From the NCBI RefSeq assembly GCF_010729485.1, contig NZ_AP022609.1, positions 3,472,001 through 3,536,000 on the forward strand: 64,000 nt of DNA, written 5' to 3'. The notes beneath the pieces are model-generated. The model did not search any database. It worked only from the letters and a program-made list of their open reading frames with translations, and was not told where the DNA came from. Below are positions 38,859 through 49,079 of the stretch, in pieces. The DNA is from Mycolicibacter hiberniae (lineage in GTDB: Bacteria; Actinomycetota; Actinomycetes; Mycobacteriales; Mycobacteriaceae). The position numbers were made by a program, and so were the translations under genes. Every line of letters begins with the position of its first letter. Positions within the stretch are counted from its first letter, which is position 1.

Positions 38859-41750
38859 GTGTTCGCCTGGTGGGGTCGAACTGTATACCGCTACCGGTTC
38901 ATCGTAATCGGCGTGATGGTGGCGCTCTGCCTGGGTGGCGGCGTGTATGGGATGAGTCTGGGCGACCACGTCACCCAGAGCGGCTTCTACGACGACGGCA
39001 GCCAGTCGGTGCGGGCATCGATCGTCGGCGACGAGGTCTACGGGCGAGACCGCACCAGCCATGTGGTGGCGGTCTTCACCGCTCCCAAAGGCGAGACAGT
39101 CGACGATGAGGAATGGTTCGATTCGGTCAAGGGTGGGCTGAACAAGGTCAAGGAAGATCACCCCGACGAGATTCTGAGCTGGGTCGGCTACTTCACCAAT
39201 CCCGAAGCGCTGTCTTCGATGGCCGACCCGCAGAAAAAACATGCCTTCGCGTCGATCCAGCTCCAGGGCGACGACGACGACACGATCTTGAAGAACTACC
39301 AGGCGGTCGAGCCCGACCTGCAGAAACTCGACGGCGGCAAGGTCGAGCTCGGCGGCCTGCAACCGATTGCCAACGCGTTGACCGGCACCATCGCCAGCGA
39401 CCAGAAACGGATGGAAGTCCTGGCGCTGCCGCTGGTGGCGGTGGTGCTGTTCTTCGTGTTCGGCGGGGTGATCGCCGCCAGCCTGCCCGTTATCGTCGGT
39501 GGGCTCAGCATCGCCGGGGCGACCGGCATCCTGCAGCTCACCACGCACTTCGGACCGGTGCACTTCTTTGCCCAGCCGGTGGTGTCGCTGATCGGCCTGG
39601 GCATCGCGATCGACTACGGACTGTTCGTGGTGAGCCGGTTCCGCGAAGAGATCGCCGAGGGCTACGACACCGAGGCGGCGGTCCGGCGCTCGGTGATGAC
39701 CGCGGGGCGCACGGTGGTGTTCTCTGCGGTGCTGATCATCGTGTCGTGTGCCAGCCTGCTGGTACTTCCGCAGGGCTTTGTGCACTCGCTGACCTACGCG
39801 TTCTTCGCCTCGGTGGGATTGGCTGCCCTGCTGTCCATCACCCTGCTGCCGGCCATTCTGGGCGTGCTGGGCACCAACGTCGACGCGCTCGGGGTTCGCA
39901 CCCTGTACCGCATTCCGTTCCTGCGGGAATGGGAATTCTCCAACCGCATCATCGCCTGGTTCGCCGAGAAGACGCAGAAGACCAAGACTCGTGAAGAGGT
40001 CGAGGCCGGCTTCTGGGGCAAGCTGGTCAACTTCGTCATGCAGCGGCCGCTGGCATTCGCCATCCCCATCGTGGTGGCGATGATCCTGCTGATCATCCCG
40101 CTGGGGAAGCTGTCGTTCGGCGGGATGAGCGAGAAGTATCTGCCGCCGGACAACACCGCCCGGGTGGCCCAGGAGCACTTCGACGACATCTTCCCCGGCT
40201 TCCGCACCGAGAAGCTGACGCTGGTGATCGAGAGCGACGCCGGCAAGCCGGTGACCGACCAGCAGGTTGCCGACATCCGCAACCGGGCGATGTCGATCGG
40301 CGGGTTTGTCGTGCCCGACGACGACCCCGGCGAAATGTGGAAGGAACGCCCGTACCTTCCCGGCGCGTCCAAGGATCCCTCGGTGCGGGTGATCGAGAAC
40401 GGCCTGATCAACCGCAACGATGCGGCTCAGAAGATCAAGGCGTTGCGCGCGATGAGCACGCCCAAGGGCCTCACCGTGCTCGTCGGCGGCACCCCGGCAC
40501 TCGAGCAGGACAGCATCCACGCCATGGTGGACAAGGGCCCGCTGATGCTGGTGATCTTGCTGACCACCACCACGCTGCTGATGTTCCTGGCCTTCGGGTC
40601 CTTGGTGCTGCCGTTGAAGGCCGCGGTCATGAGCGCGCTGACCATCGGCTCGACCATGGGCATCTTGACCTGGATGTTCGTCGACGGCCATGGCGCGGAC
40701 CTGCTGAACTTCACGCCCACACCACTGATGGTGGTGGTGATCGCCCTGGTTGTGGCGGTCGGCTGGGGCCTGGCCACCGACTATGAGGTCTTCCTGGTCT
40801 CCCGAATGGTGGAGGCACGCGAATCGGGAATGTCGACCACCGAGGCGATCCGGATCGGTACGGCCACCACCGGCCGGCTGATCACCGCCGCCGCGTTGAT
40901 CCTCGCGGTGGTCGCCGCGTCGTTCGTGTTCTCCGACTTGGTGATGATGAAGTACCTGGCGTTCGGCCTGATGGCGGCGTTGCTGCTCGACGCCACCGTC
41001 ATCCGGATGTTCCTGGTGCCCGCGGTGATGAAGCTTCTCGGCGACGACTGTTGGTGGGCGCCGCGCTGGATGAAACGCCTCCAGAACCGGATCGGGCTCG
41101 GCGAGATCCGGCTGCCCGACGAGCGGCGCCCGGTGGCCCGCCGTCCCGCGACCGCCACGGTCGGGCCGACCCCGGTGGGTGCGGCGGCAGCGCGCCCGAC
41201 ACATGACCCCACCCACCCGGCCCCCGGCCGCGCCGCCCCGGCCCGGTCACGAGTCGCCGAGCAGTTGCCCACCCGGCCGGTCAGCGGCGATCCGTCCAGC
41301 GCCCGGACCAACCGGATCAATGCCGGCCCGGCCGAGCCGCCCACCACCCGCTTCACAGCAGCCGATCCGGCCACCGAGCGGGTGGCGTCTCCCGGCGAGG
41401 GAGACGAACGCGAGATCGAGTCGTGGCTGGGCGAGCTGCGCTCCGGCCGGGAGGCAACGCCGCCTCGGCGCGGGCGAGCGGCGCAACCTCCGGCAGATGC
41501 GGCCGAAGAGCGGACTCGGGCACTGCCCCAGCCCGCCGACGACCTCGGTGCCACGGAGAACGCCCCCACCACCGCCATCCCGGTGCCGGGCACGCAAGGC
41601 GACTCCGATGCCCCGGAGACCGAGAAGTTCACCGCTGTCGGCGAGCAGCCCGGCGACGACGCCGCGGACACATCGCAGAGCCCCCAGCGCCGCGGCGCCT
41701 CAGGCGGTCTCAGCGCTGCTGAACTGCTGCGCCGGGAGGGTCGGTACTGA
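38859..41750 (+). CDS. mmpL3: Trehalose monomycolate exporter MmpL3
   Basis: 963-residue RND-family inner-membrane transporter, essential in mycobacteria, which flips or exports trehalose monomycolate. Twelve predicted transmembrane helices in two halves with two porter domains; proton-relay Asp-Tyr pairs are at D252-Y253 (AIDYGLF) and D641-Y642 (ATDYEVF). From about residue 765 comes a long disordered cytoplasmic tail rich in Pro, Ala and Glu. GTG start with AAGGAG about 7 bases upstream. The 3' end overlaps the convergent AI-2E family gene by 41 bases. The partner-type PgfA-like gene is also in this window. Confidence 0.96.
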   Translation: MFAWWGRTVYRYRFIVIGVMVALCLGGGVYGMSLGDHVTQSGFYDDGSQSVRASIVGDEVYGRDRTSHVVAVFTAPKGETVDDEEWFDSVKGGLNKVKEDHPDEILSWVGYFTNPEALSSMADPQKKHAFASIQLQGDDDDTILKNYQAVEPDLQKLDGGKVELGGLQPIANALTGTIASDQKRMEVLALPLVAVVLFFVFGGVIAASLPVIVGGLSIAGATGILQLTTHFGPVHFFAQPVVSLIGLGIAIDYGLFVVSRFREEIAEGYDTEAAVRRSVMTAGRTVVFSAVLIIVSCASLLVLPQGFVHSLTYAFFASVGLAALLSITLLPAILGVLGTNVDALGVRTLYRIPFLREWEFSNRIIAWFAEKTQKTKTREEVEAGFWGKLVNFVMQRPLAFAIPIVVAMILLIIPLGKLSFGGMSEKYLPPDNTARVAQEHFDDIFPGFRTEKLTLVIESDAGKPVTDQQVADIRNRAMSIGGFVVPDDDPGEMWKERPYLPGASKDPSVRVIENGLINRNDAAQKIKALRAMSTPKGLTVLVGGTPALEQDSIHAMVDKGPLMLVILLTTTTLLMFLAFGSLVLPLKAAVMSALTIGSTMGILTWMFVDGHGADLLNFTPTPLMVVVIALVVAVGWGLATDYEVFLVSRMVEARESGMSTTEAIRIGTATTGRLITAAALILAVVAASFVFSDLVMMKYLAFGLMAALLLDATVIRMFLVPAVMKLLGDDCWWAPRWMKRLQNRIGLGEIRLPDERRPVARRPATATVGPTPVGAAAARPTHDPTHPAPGRAAPARSRVAEQLPTRPVSGDPSSARTNRINAGPAEPPTTRFTAADPATERVASPGEGDEREIESWLGELRSGREATPPRRGRAAQPPADAAEERTRALPQPADDLGATENAPTTAIPVPGTQGDSDAPETEKFTAVGEQPGDDAADTSQSPQRRGASGGLSAAELLRREGRY

Positions 41751-42867
41751 CCTCGTCGGTGCCGGCCTCGCCGGTTTCCGGAGCCTCGGCATCCTCGATC
41801 TCCGGTGCTGGCGGCGCAGAGCTGCCGATCAGCACCCGTACCGCCCGGTCGATGAATGCGATTGCCGGGACGGCGAGCAGCGCGCCGACGATGCCGGCCA
41901 GGACCCCGCCCGTGGAGATGCCCAGCACCACCGCCAAGGGGTGCATCGAGACGGCGCGCCCCATGACCAGGGGCTGCAATACGTGGGCTTCGAGCTGGTT
42001 GACCGCGATGATCAGACCCAGGGTGACCAGCGCATAGATCCAGCCCTTGGCGATCAGCGCAACCAGCACGGCCAGTAACCCGGTGAGCACCGCACCGACA
42101 AGCGGGATGAACGCCCCCAGGAACACCAACGATGCCAGCGGGAGCGCCAGTGGCACGGCCATGACCGCCAGACCGATGCCGATACCGAGGGCGTCGACCA
42201 GCGCAACCAGGAACGTGGCCCGCACGTAGCCGATCAGCGACTCGAACCCCGCGACACCGGCCGCGTACACGGTGTCGCGTACCTGGCTCGGGAAGGCCTT
42301 CACGGTGAACCGCCAGATGTTGCGGCCGCCGTAGAGGAAGAAGATCAGCGTGAACAGCACCACGAAGGTGCCGGTGAAGATCTTCGTGACGGTCTCTGCC
42401 GTCGACAGCGCGCCGCTGGTCAGCTTGGCCTGGTTGTTGCGCAGGCCGTTGACCACCGTGTCGCCGATACTGTCGATCTGTTCGGCACTGAGGTGCAGTG
42501 GTCCTACGACCAGCCAGCGCTGGGTCGAGTTGATCACCTGGGTGACCTGTTCGACCAACTCGGGCACCCCGTCGATGAACTGGTCGACCACGAAGGTCAG
42601 CAGCCCGGCCAGTACTGCCAGGCCGCCCAACAGCAGCATGAACACCGCCAGCCCCCGCTGCACACCGTGCGCCGACAGCCAGTCCACGCCGGGCAGCAGC
42701 AAGGCCGACACCATCATTGCGATCGCCACCGGGACGAAAATCACTTCGAGGCGCCGGATGACCAGCAGCACCACCAGCACCGCGGCGAACAGCACCAGCA
42801 GGCGCCAGGCCCACGCCGCCGCCTTGCGAACGGTCGGATGTACGGATTCGTCTGCGCTGGCTGACAT
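41710..42867 (-). CDS. AI-2E family (UPF0118) membrane transporter (Rv0205 homologue)
   Basis: 385 residues, about seven or eight transmembrane helices: a pair at residues 20-60, one at 70-95, a long soluble loop, then a C-terminal block with [20 protein letters not shown] and [18 protein letters not shown], the family signature. Substrate unknown; the family name comes from TqsA, and other members move ions. The tail is acidic and its last 41 bases lie antisense to the mmpL3 3' end. A TACGCT -10 six bases before the ATG predicts a leaderless mRNA. Confidence 0.85.
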   Translation of the reverse strand: MSASADESVHPTVRKAAAWAWRLLVLFAAVLVVLLVIRRLEVIFVPVAIAMMVSALLLPGVDWLSAHGVQRGLAVFMLLLGGLAVLAGLLTFVVDQFIDGVPELVEQVTQVINSTQRWLVVGPLHLSAEQIDSIGDTVVNGLRNNQAKLTSGALSTAETVTKIFTGTFVVLFTLIFFLYGGRNIWRFTVKAFPSQVRDTVYAAGVAGFESLIGYVRATFLVALVDALGIGIGLAVMAVPLALPLASLVFLGAFIPLVGAVLTGLLAVLVALIAKGWIYALVTLGLIIAVNQLEAHVLQPLVMGRAVSMHPLAVVLGISTGGVLAGIVGALLAVPAIAFIDRAVRVLIGSSAPPAPEIEDAEAPETGEAGTDEVSTDPPGAAVQQR

Positions 42868-42873
42868 CCCGGT

Positions 42874-42879
42874 AGCGTA
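42874..42879 (-). promoter_or_regulatory. -10 element of the AI-2E family gene
   Basis: TACGCT on the minus strand, 6 bases before the ATG; leaderless. The divergent gene has TAGCCT at 42932-42937, 8 bases before its GTG. Confidence 0.5.
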
Positions 42880-42945
42880 ACGATGCCGCAGCGGGTCTAC
42901 ATCAGGTAGCGGAATATCGATGTCCCGCGATTAGCCTCTGAATTC

Positions 42946-44181
42946 GTGGCTCAGCCTCTCCTTTCTTCCGAATGCGTCATTCCTGACGCGCCCGGAAGCC
43001 GGGCTGTGGCGGGGCGTCCGGGCGGTCGATACCGGTGGGTGCGCCCGGCACTGGTGGCACTGGTGGCAGTGATACTGGCCGTCGAGATGGTGCTGGTGTG
43101 GGACCAGGTGTCTGCCGCGTGGTGCAGCCTGTGCCGCGCCGAGGGCCGGTGGCTGTTCGGGGCGATCATCGCCGCGGCGGCTTCCATGCACAGCTTCGCC
43201 CACATTCAGCGGACCCTGCTGGGCTCGGCCGGCGTTCACGTGACGCAGGCGCAGTCCGAGGCGGTGTTCTACGCCGCCAACTCACTGAGCACCACCCTGC
43301 CCGGGGGGCCGGTGCTGTCGACGACCTTTCTGTACCGGCAGCAGCGACGCTGGGGGGCATCGCCGGTGGTGGCGTCCTGGCAGTTGGTGATGTCGGGGGT
43401 GCTGCAGGCGGTGGGCCTGGCCGTACTGGGCCTCGGCGGCGCATTTCTGCTGGGCGCCCGCGGCAACCCCTTCTCGCTGCTGTTCACGGTGGGCGGTTTT
43501 ATCGCACTGCTGCTGCTGGCGCAGGCAGTCGCTTCGCGGCCGGAGCTGATCGACGGCATAGGCGTGCGGGTGCTGTCCTGGGCCAACTCGGTGCGTGACC
43601 GGCCCGCTGACACCGGCCTGGCGACGTGGCGCAGGATGCTGGGCCAGCTGGAGTCGGTGAGCCTGAGCCGGCGCGCGGCGTCGATGGCGTTCGGCTGGTC
43701 CTTGTTCAACTGGGTCGCCGACGTCGCCTGCCTGGCGTGCGCGGCCTACGCGACCGGCGGACAGGCGTCGGTTGCCGGTTTGACGGTGGCCTACGCCGCC
43801 GCCCGGGCGGCGGGAACCATTCCCCTGATTCCCGGTGGCCTGCTGGTGGTGGAGGCAGTGCTGGTGCCGGGGCTGGTATCGAGCGGACTGGCTTTGCCGG
43901 ACGCGATCTCGGCGGTGCTGATCTACCGGATGATCAGCTGGCTGCTGGTCTCAGCGGCCGGCTGGGTGGTGTTCTTCTTCCTGTTCCGCACCGACAACGC
44001 GGACCACGCCGCCGCGGGGCACGCCCCGGCCCTCAGCGAATGGCTACCGGCTGAGTCACCGAGCCCGCGGGCGGGCCGCTCACCGGCAGGCCGTTCATCG
44101 GCAGGCCGCCACCCGGCAGACCGGCGCCCGGCAGCGCGCCCTGGGCGGCCTGCAGCAGCCCGAGCACCTGCGGCAGGCTGA
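42946..44181 (+). CDS. YbhN/LPG-synthase-like membrane protein (Rv0204c homologue)
   Basis: 411 residues, about eight transmembrane helices, UPF0104/YbhN type: YAANSLSTTLPGGPVLSTTF and ARAAGTIPLIPGGLLVVEAV are the paired conserved blocks of this flippase-like family. Function unproven. The last 50 residues are an Arg/Ala/Pro-rich tail that is encoded opposite the 3' end of the haem-carrier gene (149-base overlap), so this tail may be a by-product of that overlap. GTG start with TAGCCT -10 eight bases upstream. Confidence 0.8.
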   Translation: MAQPLLSSECVIPDAPGSRAVAGRPGGRYRWVRPALVALVAVILAVEMVLVWDQVSAAWCSLCRAEGRWLFGAIIAAAASMHSFAHIQRTLLGSAGVHVTQAQSEAVFYAANSLSTTLPGGPVLSTTFLYRQQRRWGASPVVASWQLVMSGVLQAVGLAVLGLGGAFLLGARGNPFSLLFTVGGFIALLLLAQAVASRPELIDGIGVRVLSWANSVRDRPADTGLATWRRMLGQLESVSLSRRAASMAFGWSLFNWVADVACLACAAYATGGQASVAGLTVAYAAARAAGTIPLIPGGLLVVEAVLVPGLVSSGLALPDAISAVLIYRMISWLLVSAAGWVVFFFLFRTDNADHAAAGHAPALSEWLPAESPSPRAGRSPAGRSSAGRHPADRRPAARPGRPAAARAPAAG

Positions 44182-44554
44182 TCGCCAGCCTGCATTCCTC
44201 GGTGACTTCGGCCACCGGCGCGGTGATCTTGGCCAGGTCGTCCTGGACCTTCGGATTGGCGTCGAAATGCGCCTTGAGGTTTGCCAGGGTCTGCGGGCCG
44301 GGCTGCTGCTGCAGGGCACCGGTCATCACCTGATTGGTGTCCGGGTGCGAATCCAGGTAGTCACCGGTGGCGGTGACCACCTTGCCCACCGTGCGGGCGA
44401 TCTCGCTGGCCACGCAGGGATCTTTGGCCGCGGTCGCCGACGGGGTGGCCACCAGCGTCGCCGCGACGGCGCTGCCCAGGACGACGGGCAGGGCGGCCAC
44501 GGCGCCCCACCTCAGCACACGGCGGCGCTGGGCGGCGGCATGGGTGCTGTTCAC
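44033..44554 (-). CDS. Secreted haem-binding protein, Rv0203-like, with extended tail
   Basis: 173 residues. Twin-Arg-containing signal region (RRRVLRWGAVAALPVVLGSA, cleavage probable near ATA) and a helical core that matches Rv0203: KDPCVASEIARTVGKV, GDYLDSHPDTNQVMTGALQQ and LKAHFDANPKVQDDLAK, with two Cys residues. Rv0203 is a haem carrier that hands haem to MmpL11 and MmpL3. The core should end near LLQAAQGA as in Rv0203 (136 residues); here about 35 extra residues rich in Gly, Leu, Pro follow, opposite the neighbouring gene. Divergent from mmpL11. Confidence 0.85.
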   Translation of the reverse strand: MNSTHAAAQRRRVLRWGAVAALPVVLGSAVAATLVATPSATAAKDPCVASEIARTVGKVVTATGDYLDSHPDTNQVMTGALQQQPGPQTLANLKAHFDANPKVQDDLAKITAPVAEVTEECRLAISLPQVLGLLQAAQGALPGAGLPGGGLPMNGLPVSGPPAGSVTQPVAIR

Positions 44555-44877
44555 GAGCTCTCCTCACGACGGGCGGGATTCCTGATCCGCGCCGACGGGC
44601 CTTATCGCAGCCCGCCCGATGCGCGGTCCGGTGCGCCTGCGATGCCCCCCGGCAACGACCGCGGATCGATCGGCGGTCTTTCGGCCCATCCTGACAGTAA
44701 CCATCACCCCTCGCCACTCCAGCGCAGGTCTCCCCTGGTCACAGAGTGATTCCCGGCGTGCATCGGAGCAGTTCACCGGCGAGCGAACCGACCGGCACGA
44801 CACTTTGCTGCGGTAGGCTCGCAGCACGCGACGCACCAGTGCGGGCGAGAGCGGGGAGAGCCGAAATCCAGCAGTTC
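44555..44877. other. Intergenic control region between the haem carrier and mmpL11
   Basis: 323 bases without a gene. A TAGGCT -10 candidate for mmpL11 is at 44814-44819, giving a leader of about 50 bases. AGCGGGGAGAG lies before the mmpL11 ATG as Shine-Dalgarno. No convincing palindrome, iron-regulator box or repeat was seen by eye. Confidence 0.4.
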
Positions 44878-47856
44878 ATGATGCGCCTAAGCAGCAACCT
44901 GCGCAGATTCCGCTGGGTGGTCTTCACAGGTTGGCTACTGGCTGTCATCCCCTCGCTCTACCTGGCCGCAACCCAGTCCGGTCACCTCACAGGTGGCGGC
45001 TTCGAGGTGCAGGGATCGCAGTCGCTGCATGTGCAGTATCAGCTCGAGGAGCACTTTCCCGAGCAGGGCGCGTCTCCGCTGGCTCTGGTGGCCGCACCGC
45101 GCGCCGACGCCACCTACCGAGACATGACCGACGCCGTCGCCCTGCTCCAGCGGACGGCCGCCGAGGTTCCCAGCGTGACGGTGCTGCCGAACACGACGCA
45201 GCCACCGCCACGGCCTGATCGGCCCTACGTCGTGTTGCTGCGGGTGGACTTCAACAACACCGGCGCGGTCGACGTCGCCAAGAAGCTCCGCACCCGCCTG
45301 GGGGTGGAAGGCGAACATCCCGGCCGGATCGAGAACGGCTCGGTCAACCTGTACGTGATCGGCCAGGGCGCGCTGGGCGCCGCCGCGTCGGCGAAGACCA
45401 AGCAGGACATCGGCGCAGCCGAGCGGTGGAATCTGCCGATCGTGCTGATCGTGTTGCTCGCCGTCTTCGGCTCACTGGCGGCCGCCGCGATCCCGCTCGC
45501 GCTCGGGATCGGCACGGTGATCGTCACCATGGGGCTGGTCTATCTGCTGTCGCTGTTCACCACGATGTCGGTGTTCGTCACCTCGACGGTGTCGATGTTC
45601 GGCATCGCACTGGCGATCGACTATTCGCTGTTCATCCTGATGCGTTACCGGGAGGAACTACGGTCCGGCCGCCAACCGCAGGAGGCAGCCGACGCGGCGA
45701 TGGCGACGTCCGGGCTGGCGGTGGTGCTCTCGGGTCTGACGGTCGTGGCCTCGCTCACCGGGATCTATCTGATCAACACACCAGTGCTGGCGTCGATGGC
45801 CACCGGAGCGATCCTGGCTGTCTCGGTGGCCGTGCTCGCCTCGGTCACCCTGACCCCGGCGGTGCTGGCCGTGCTGGGCCGGTCGGTGGCCAAACGCTCG
45901 GCCATGCTGCACTGGGCGAGGGGTCCACAAGCCGCCCAGTCGCGGTTCTGGACCAGGTGGACGGCGTCGGTGATGCGGCGCCCCTGGGTCTCGGCGCTGA
46001 TGGCGGCAGGCTTCCTGCTCACGCTCGCAGCACCGGCAATGTCGCTGTCGCTCGGCAACAGCATGCTGCGCCAGTTCGACTCCTCCCACGAGATCCGGGG
46101 CGGGGTGGCCGCGGCGTCGCAAGCCCTCGGGCCCGGTGCGATGGGACCGATTCGGGTACTGGTGACCATCCCCGGCGCGAATGCGTCGGCACCCGCTCAC
46201 GCCGAGACGTTCGCGGCGATCCGCCGAGAGATGGCCGCGGCGCCCGACATCGCTTCGGTGTCGCCACCGGTGTTCGGCAACGACGACAGCAGCGGTCTGC
46301 TGTCCGCCGTGCTGTCGGTCGATCCCGAGGACATGGCCGCCCGCACCACCGTCGACTGGATGCGCGAACACCTGCCGGCAGCGGCCGGATCGCCGGCGGT
46401 GCAGGTGGACGTCGGCGGACCGACCGCGTTGATCAAGGACTTCGACGACCGGGTTGAGACGGCCGAACCCCTGGTGCTGGTGTTCGTCGCGCTGATCGCC
46501 TTCCTGATGCTGCTGGTTTCGATCCAGTCCGTCTTACTTGCGCTCAAGGGCGTGGTGATGACGGTGCTGTCGGTGGCGGCCGCCTACGGCAGCCTGGTGA
46601 TGGTGTTCCAGTGGGGATGGCTGGAACGGCTGGGGTTCGCTGCGACCGGCTCGATCGACACGTTCATCCCGCCCCTGGTACTGGCCATGACGTTCGGCCT
46701 GTCGATGGACTACGAGATCTTCCTGCTGACCCGCATCCGCGAGCGTTTCCTGCAGACCGGCAACACCCACGACGCGGTCGCGTACGGGGTGAGCACCAGC
46801 GCGCGCACCATCACCAGCGCCGCCCTGATCATGATCGCGGTGTTCATCGGTTTCGCGTTTGCCGGAATGCCGCTGGTCGCCGAGCTGGGGGTGGCGTGCG
46901 CGGTGGCGATCGCGGTCGACGCCACCGTGGTGCGGCTGGTGCTGGTTCCCGCCCTGATGGCGGTGTTCGCCGAGTGGAACTGGTGGCTGCCACGCTGGTT
47001 GGCGCGTCTCCTGCCGTCTGTTGACTTCGAAAAGCCATTGCCCACAGTCGATCTGGGCGATGTCGTGGTGATCCCCGATGACATCTCGGCGCTGATCACC
47101 CCGAGCGCCGACCTGCGTGTGGTGGTCAAGTCGGCGGCCCGGCTCAAAGGCCTGGCACCGGACGCCGTCTGCGTCAGCGACCCGTTGGCGCTGCGTGGCT
47201 GCGGCATGGCCGAGGTGTCCACCAGCAGGATCGAAGCGCTGCCGGGCGCAACCGAGTCTGCCCCGGCCGGCGGCACCATGGTCGGCCATGCCCTGGCCCG
47301 GCTGACCGGTGGACGGCAATCCCGTGCCGACCGGGCGCAGCCGCGCGCGCTGCGGCCGGTACACCCGGTCACCGTCTGGCGACGCCGGCTCGCGATCGCG
47401 CTCGACGCGCTGGAAACCGAGTCGTGGGCGGCCAACGAGATCGGCCTGGAAGGACAACCGCTTGCCCGGCGCCTGCCGATGGAGACCGCCGCCGTCCAAC
47501 TGCCCACCGGCGACCGGCTGCAGATCCCGACCGGCGCCGAGACCCTGCGCCTGGCCGGCTACCTGGCCCTGATCCGCAACCACGGCCGGGACTACGCCGA
47601 GCTTGCCGACCTCGCCGACGCATTCGGCCTGAAAACCGTCGCTGGGGAACTCTGCGGAATCGACAGGTATTACTCTGGTCAACCGACCGAAGGACAATGG
47701 ATGGCCACGCAGCTTGTCCGTCGGCTCGCCGATCCGGAGCTCACCACGGGCAGCGACCACGCTGGCGAGGAGGCACCGGAAGCGGGTACGGACTGGGAGC
47801 ATGTCGCAGGACGCTGCCTGGCTGTTGCGGTGGCGATGCTGGAGGAGGCGAGGTGA
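44878..47856 (+). CDS. mmpL11: RND lipid/haem transporter MmpL11
   Basis: 992 residues, close to M. tuberculosis Rv0202c over its length. Twelve transmembrane helices in two halves, porter loops, and the relay motifs ALAIDYSLFILMRYREE and GLSMDYEIFLLTRIRERF. The C-terminal cytoplasmic part after about residue 710 contains VDLGDVVVIPDD and the LPTGDRLQIPTGAETL block. Exports monomeromycolyl diacylglycerol and mycolate wax esters and takes part in haem uptake. Start at the MMRLSSNLRR N terminus. The next gene overlaps its stop (GTGA). Confidence 0.94.
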   Translation: MMRLSSNLRRFRWVVFTGWLLAVIPSLYLAATQSGHLTGGGFEVQGSQSLHVQYQLEEHFPEQGASPLALVAAPRADATYRDMTDAVALLQRTAAEVPSVTVLPNTTQPPPRPDRPYVVLLRVDFNNTGAVDVAKKLRTRLGVEGEHPGRIENGSVNLYVIGQGALGAAASAKTKQDIGAAERWNLPIVLIVLLAVFGSLAAAAIPLALGIGTVIVTMGLVYLLSLFTTMSVFVTSTVSMFGIALAIDYSLFILMRYREELRSGRQPQEAADAAMATSGLAVVLSGLTVVASLTGIYLINTPVLASMATGAILAVSVAVLASVTLTPAVLAVLGRSVAKRSAMLHWARGPQAAQSRFWTRWTASVMRRPWVSALMAAGFLLTLAAPAMSLSLGNSMLRQFDSSHEIRGGVAAASQALGPGAMGPIRVLVTIPGANASAPAHAETFAAIRREMAAAPDIASVSPPVFGNDDSSGLLSAVLSVDPEDMAARTTVDWMREHLPAAAGSPAVQVDVGGPTALIKDFDDRVETAEPLVLVFVALIAFLMLLVSIQSVLLALKGVVMTVLSVAAAYGSLVMVFQWGWLERLGFAATGSIDTFIPPLVLAMTFGLSMDYEIFLLTRIRERFLQTGNTHDAVAYGVSTSARTITSAALIMIAVFIGFAFAGMPLVAELGVACAVAIAVDATVVRLVLVPALMAVFAEWNWWLPRWLARLLPSVDFEKPLPTVDLGDVVVIPDDISALITPSADLRVVVKSAARLKGLAPDAVCVSDPLALRGCGMAEVSTSRIEALPGATESAPAGGTMVGHALARLTGGRQSRADRAQPRALRPVHPVTVWRRRLAIALDALETESWAANEIGLEGQPLARRLPMETAAVQLPTGDRLQIPTGAETLRLAGYLALIRNHGRDYAELADLADAFGLKTVAGELCGIDRYYSGQPTEGQWMATQLVRRLADPELTTGSDHAGEEAPEAGTDWEHVAGRCLAVAVAMLEEAR

Positions 47857-48347
47857 CGTTGGCCGCGGACCGACGCCGTGGGTCGCTGCCCCGGCAGCCG
47901 GCCGGCGACTCCGACCGGCAGGTCGAATTCTGGCCCACGTCGGCTATCCGCGCTGCGCTGCAGAACGGTGACATCGCCACCTGGCAGCGCATCGTGGTGG
48001 CACTCAAACGCGACCCCTACGGCCGCACCGCGCGCCAGGTCGAAGAAGTGCTGGCCGGCACCGAGTCCTTCGGCATAGCCAAGGCACTGTCGGAAGTCCT
48101 GGCCCGCACCCGCACGCATCTGGAGGCCAACGAACGTGCAGAGGTCGCCCGCCACATGCGGGTACTGATCGAACGCTCGGGCCTGAGCCGGCAGGAGTTC
48201 GCCTCGCGGGTCGGGATTCCAGCCGACAGCCTCGATGAGTACCTCGGCGGCTCGGTCAGCCCGCCGGCCTCCCTGATGATCCGGATGCGCCGGCTGTCCG
48301 ATCGTTTCGTCAAGCTCAACACCCGCGAAGCGCCCGACGCCGTGTGA
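47853..48347 (+). CDS. Small helical protein with HTH-like C-terminal part (Rv0201c homologue)
   Basis: 164 residues. TSAIRAALQNGDIATWQRIV and YGRTARQVEEVLAGTESFG are followed by an XRE-like helix-turn-helix (LIERSGLSRQEFASRVGIPA, about residues 113-132) and GGSVSPPASLMIRMRRLSDR. Looks like a DNA-binding or adaptor protein; target unknown. GTG start overlaps the mmpL11 stop by 4 bases, so it is co-translated with MmpL11. Converges with omamB. Confidence 0.72.
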   Translation: MTLAADRRRGSLPRQPAGDSDRQVEFWPTSAIRAALQNGDIATWQRIVVALKRDPYGRTARQVEEVLAGTESFGIAKALSEVLARTRTHLEANERAEVARHMRVLIERSGLSRQEFASRVGIPADSLDEYLGGSVSPPASLMIRMRRLSDRFVKLNTREAPDAV

Positions 48348-48356
48348 CGCCGGCCA

Positions 48357-48372
48357 CCGGTGGGGTCACCGG
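48357..48372. terminator. Short hairpin between the mmpL11 operon and omamB
   Basis: CCGGTG-GGGT-CACCGG at the meeting point of two convergent units. Six perfect pairs, no U-tract; weak candidate. Confidence 0.3.
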
Positions 48373-49079
48373 GCGTGGATCGGCGACATCTCCAGGACCA
48401 ACCACTGCCCGCCGCGCTTGGTCAAGGTGACCCGAACCGGGACCACCGACTGCTTGACCTGCTGGCTCGCCACCGTCTGGACGCTGCGCATCACAACCGC
48501 GACCCGCGCGGCCGAAGGCCCCAGTGCCTCGACGCCGGCACTGAGCGTCTGCGCATCGACGGCGATGTTGCGGTTTGCCATCTCCGTGGCGGTCCGGCCG
48601 ATGCTCTCCCGGAACGCGCTGACCCGGTCCGGGACCATGTAGGTGGCGGCTTTGTCGATCGATGCGTCCGGGTTGGCCGGCGCGACCGTCGCCGCGGCCT
48701 CGGCCATGGCGACGGCGGTCTTGACCGCCTCACTGGCGTCGGCTTCCAGGTCGCGGTCGGGCACGGTCCAGCGCAGATACCCCAGCACCGCCGCCGCGAT
48801 AAGCGCCGCAGCAGCCAACCCGACGACTCCGAATCGCAGACCTGGCCGCTCATTGTCGGTGCCGACCGTGACCGCGTCGCGGCGCAGCAGCAGGAAGTTC
48901 ACCACCATGCCCTCGACGATGAGCAGCACCAGAACCGAGCACAGCGAGACGTACCAGACCGGCCAGTCGAGCGAGAGCCCCACCAGCAACAGGCCGCCGA
49001 TCGCGCCCAGGGGAGCCACGATATCGACGGCCAGAACCCGCCACAGCGTGCGCGATTTGAGGACTTCCAGCTTGCTCAT
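48366..49079 (-). CDS. omamB: Orphaned Mce-associated membrane protein OmamB
   Basis: 237 residues. Three hydrophobic segments at the N terminus (about residues 18-40, 43-65 and 83-102) followed by an extracytoplasmic domain of the Mce-associated (Mam/VirB8-like) type, with KTAVAMAEAAATVAPANPD and KRGGQWLVLEMSPI at the end. Homologue of Rv0200, the partner of OmamA. Overlaps omamA by 4 bases (ATGA). Supports Mce lipid-import complexes, by analogy. Confidence 0.8.
   Translation of the reverse strand: MSKLEVLKSRTLWRVLAVDIVAPLGAIGGLLLVGLSLDWPVWYVSLCSVLVLLIVEGMVVNFLLLRRDAVTVGTDNERPGLRFGVVGLAAAALIAAAVLGYLRWTVPDRDLEADASEAVKTAVAMAEAAATVAPANPDASIDKAATYMVPDRVSAFRESIGRTATEMANRNIAVDAQTLSAGVEALGPSAARVAVVMRSVQTVASQQVKQSVVPVRVTLTKRGGQWLVLEMSPIHAR

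Noticed and set aside
38841-41216. 791-codon frame antisense to mmpL3
   Set aside because: High GC third positions of mmpL3 keep the opposite frame open; the product is Arg/His/Gln-rich with no domain.
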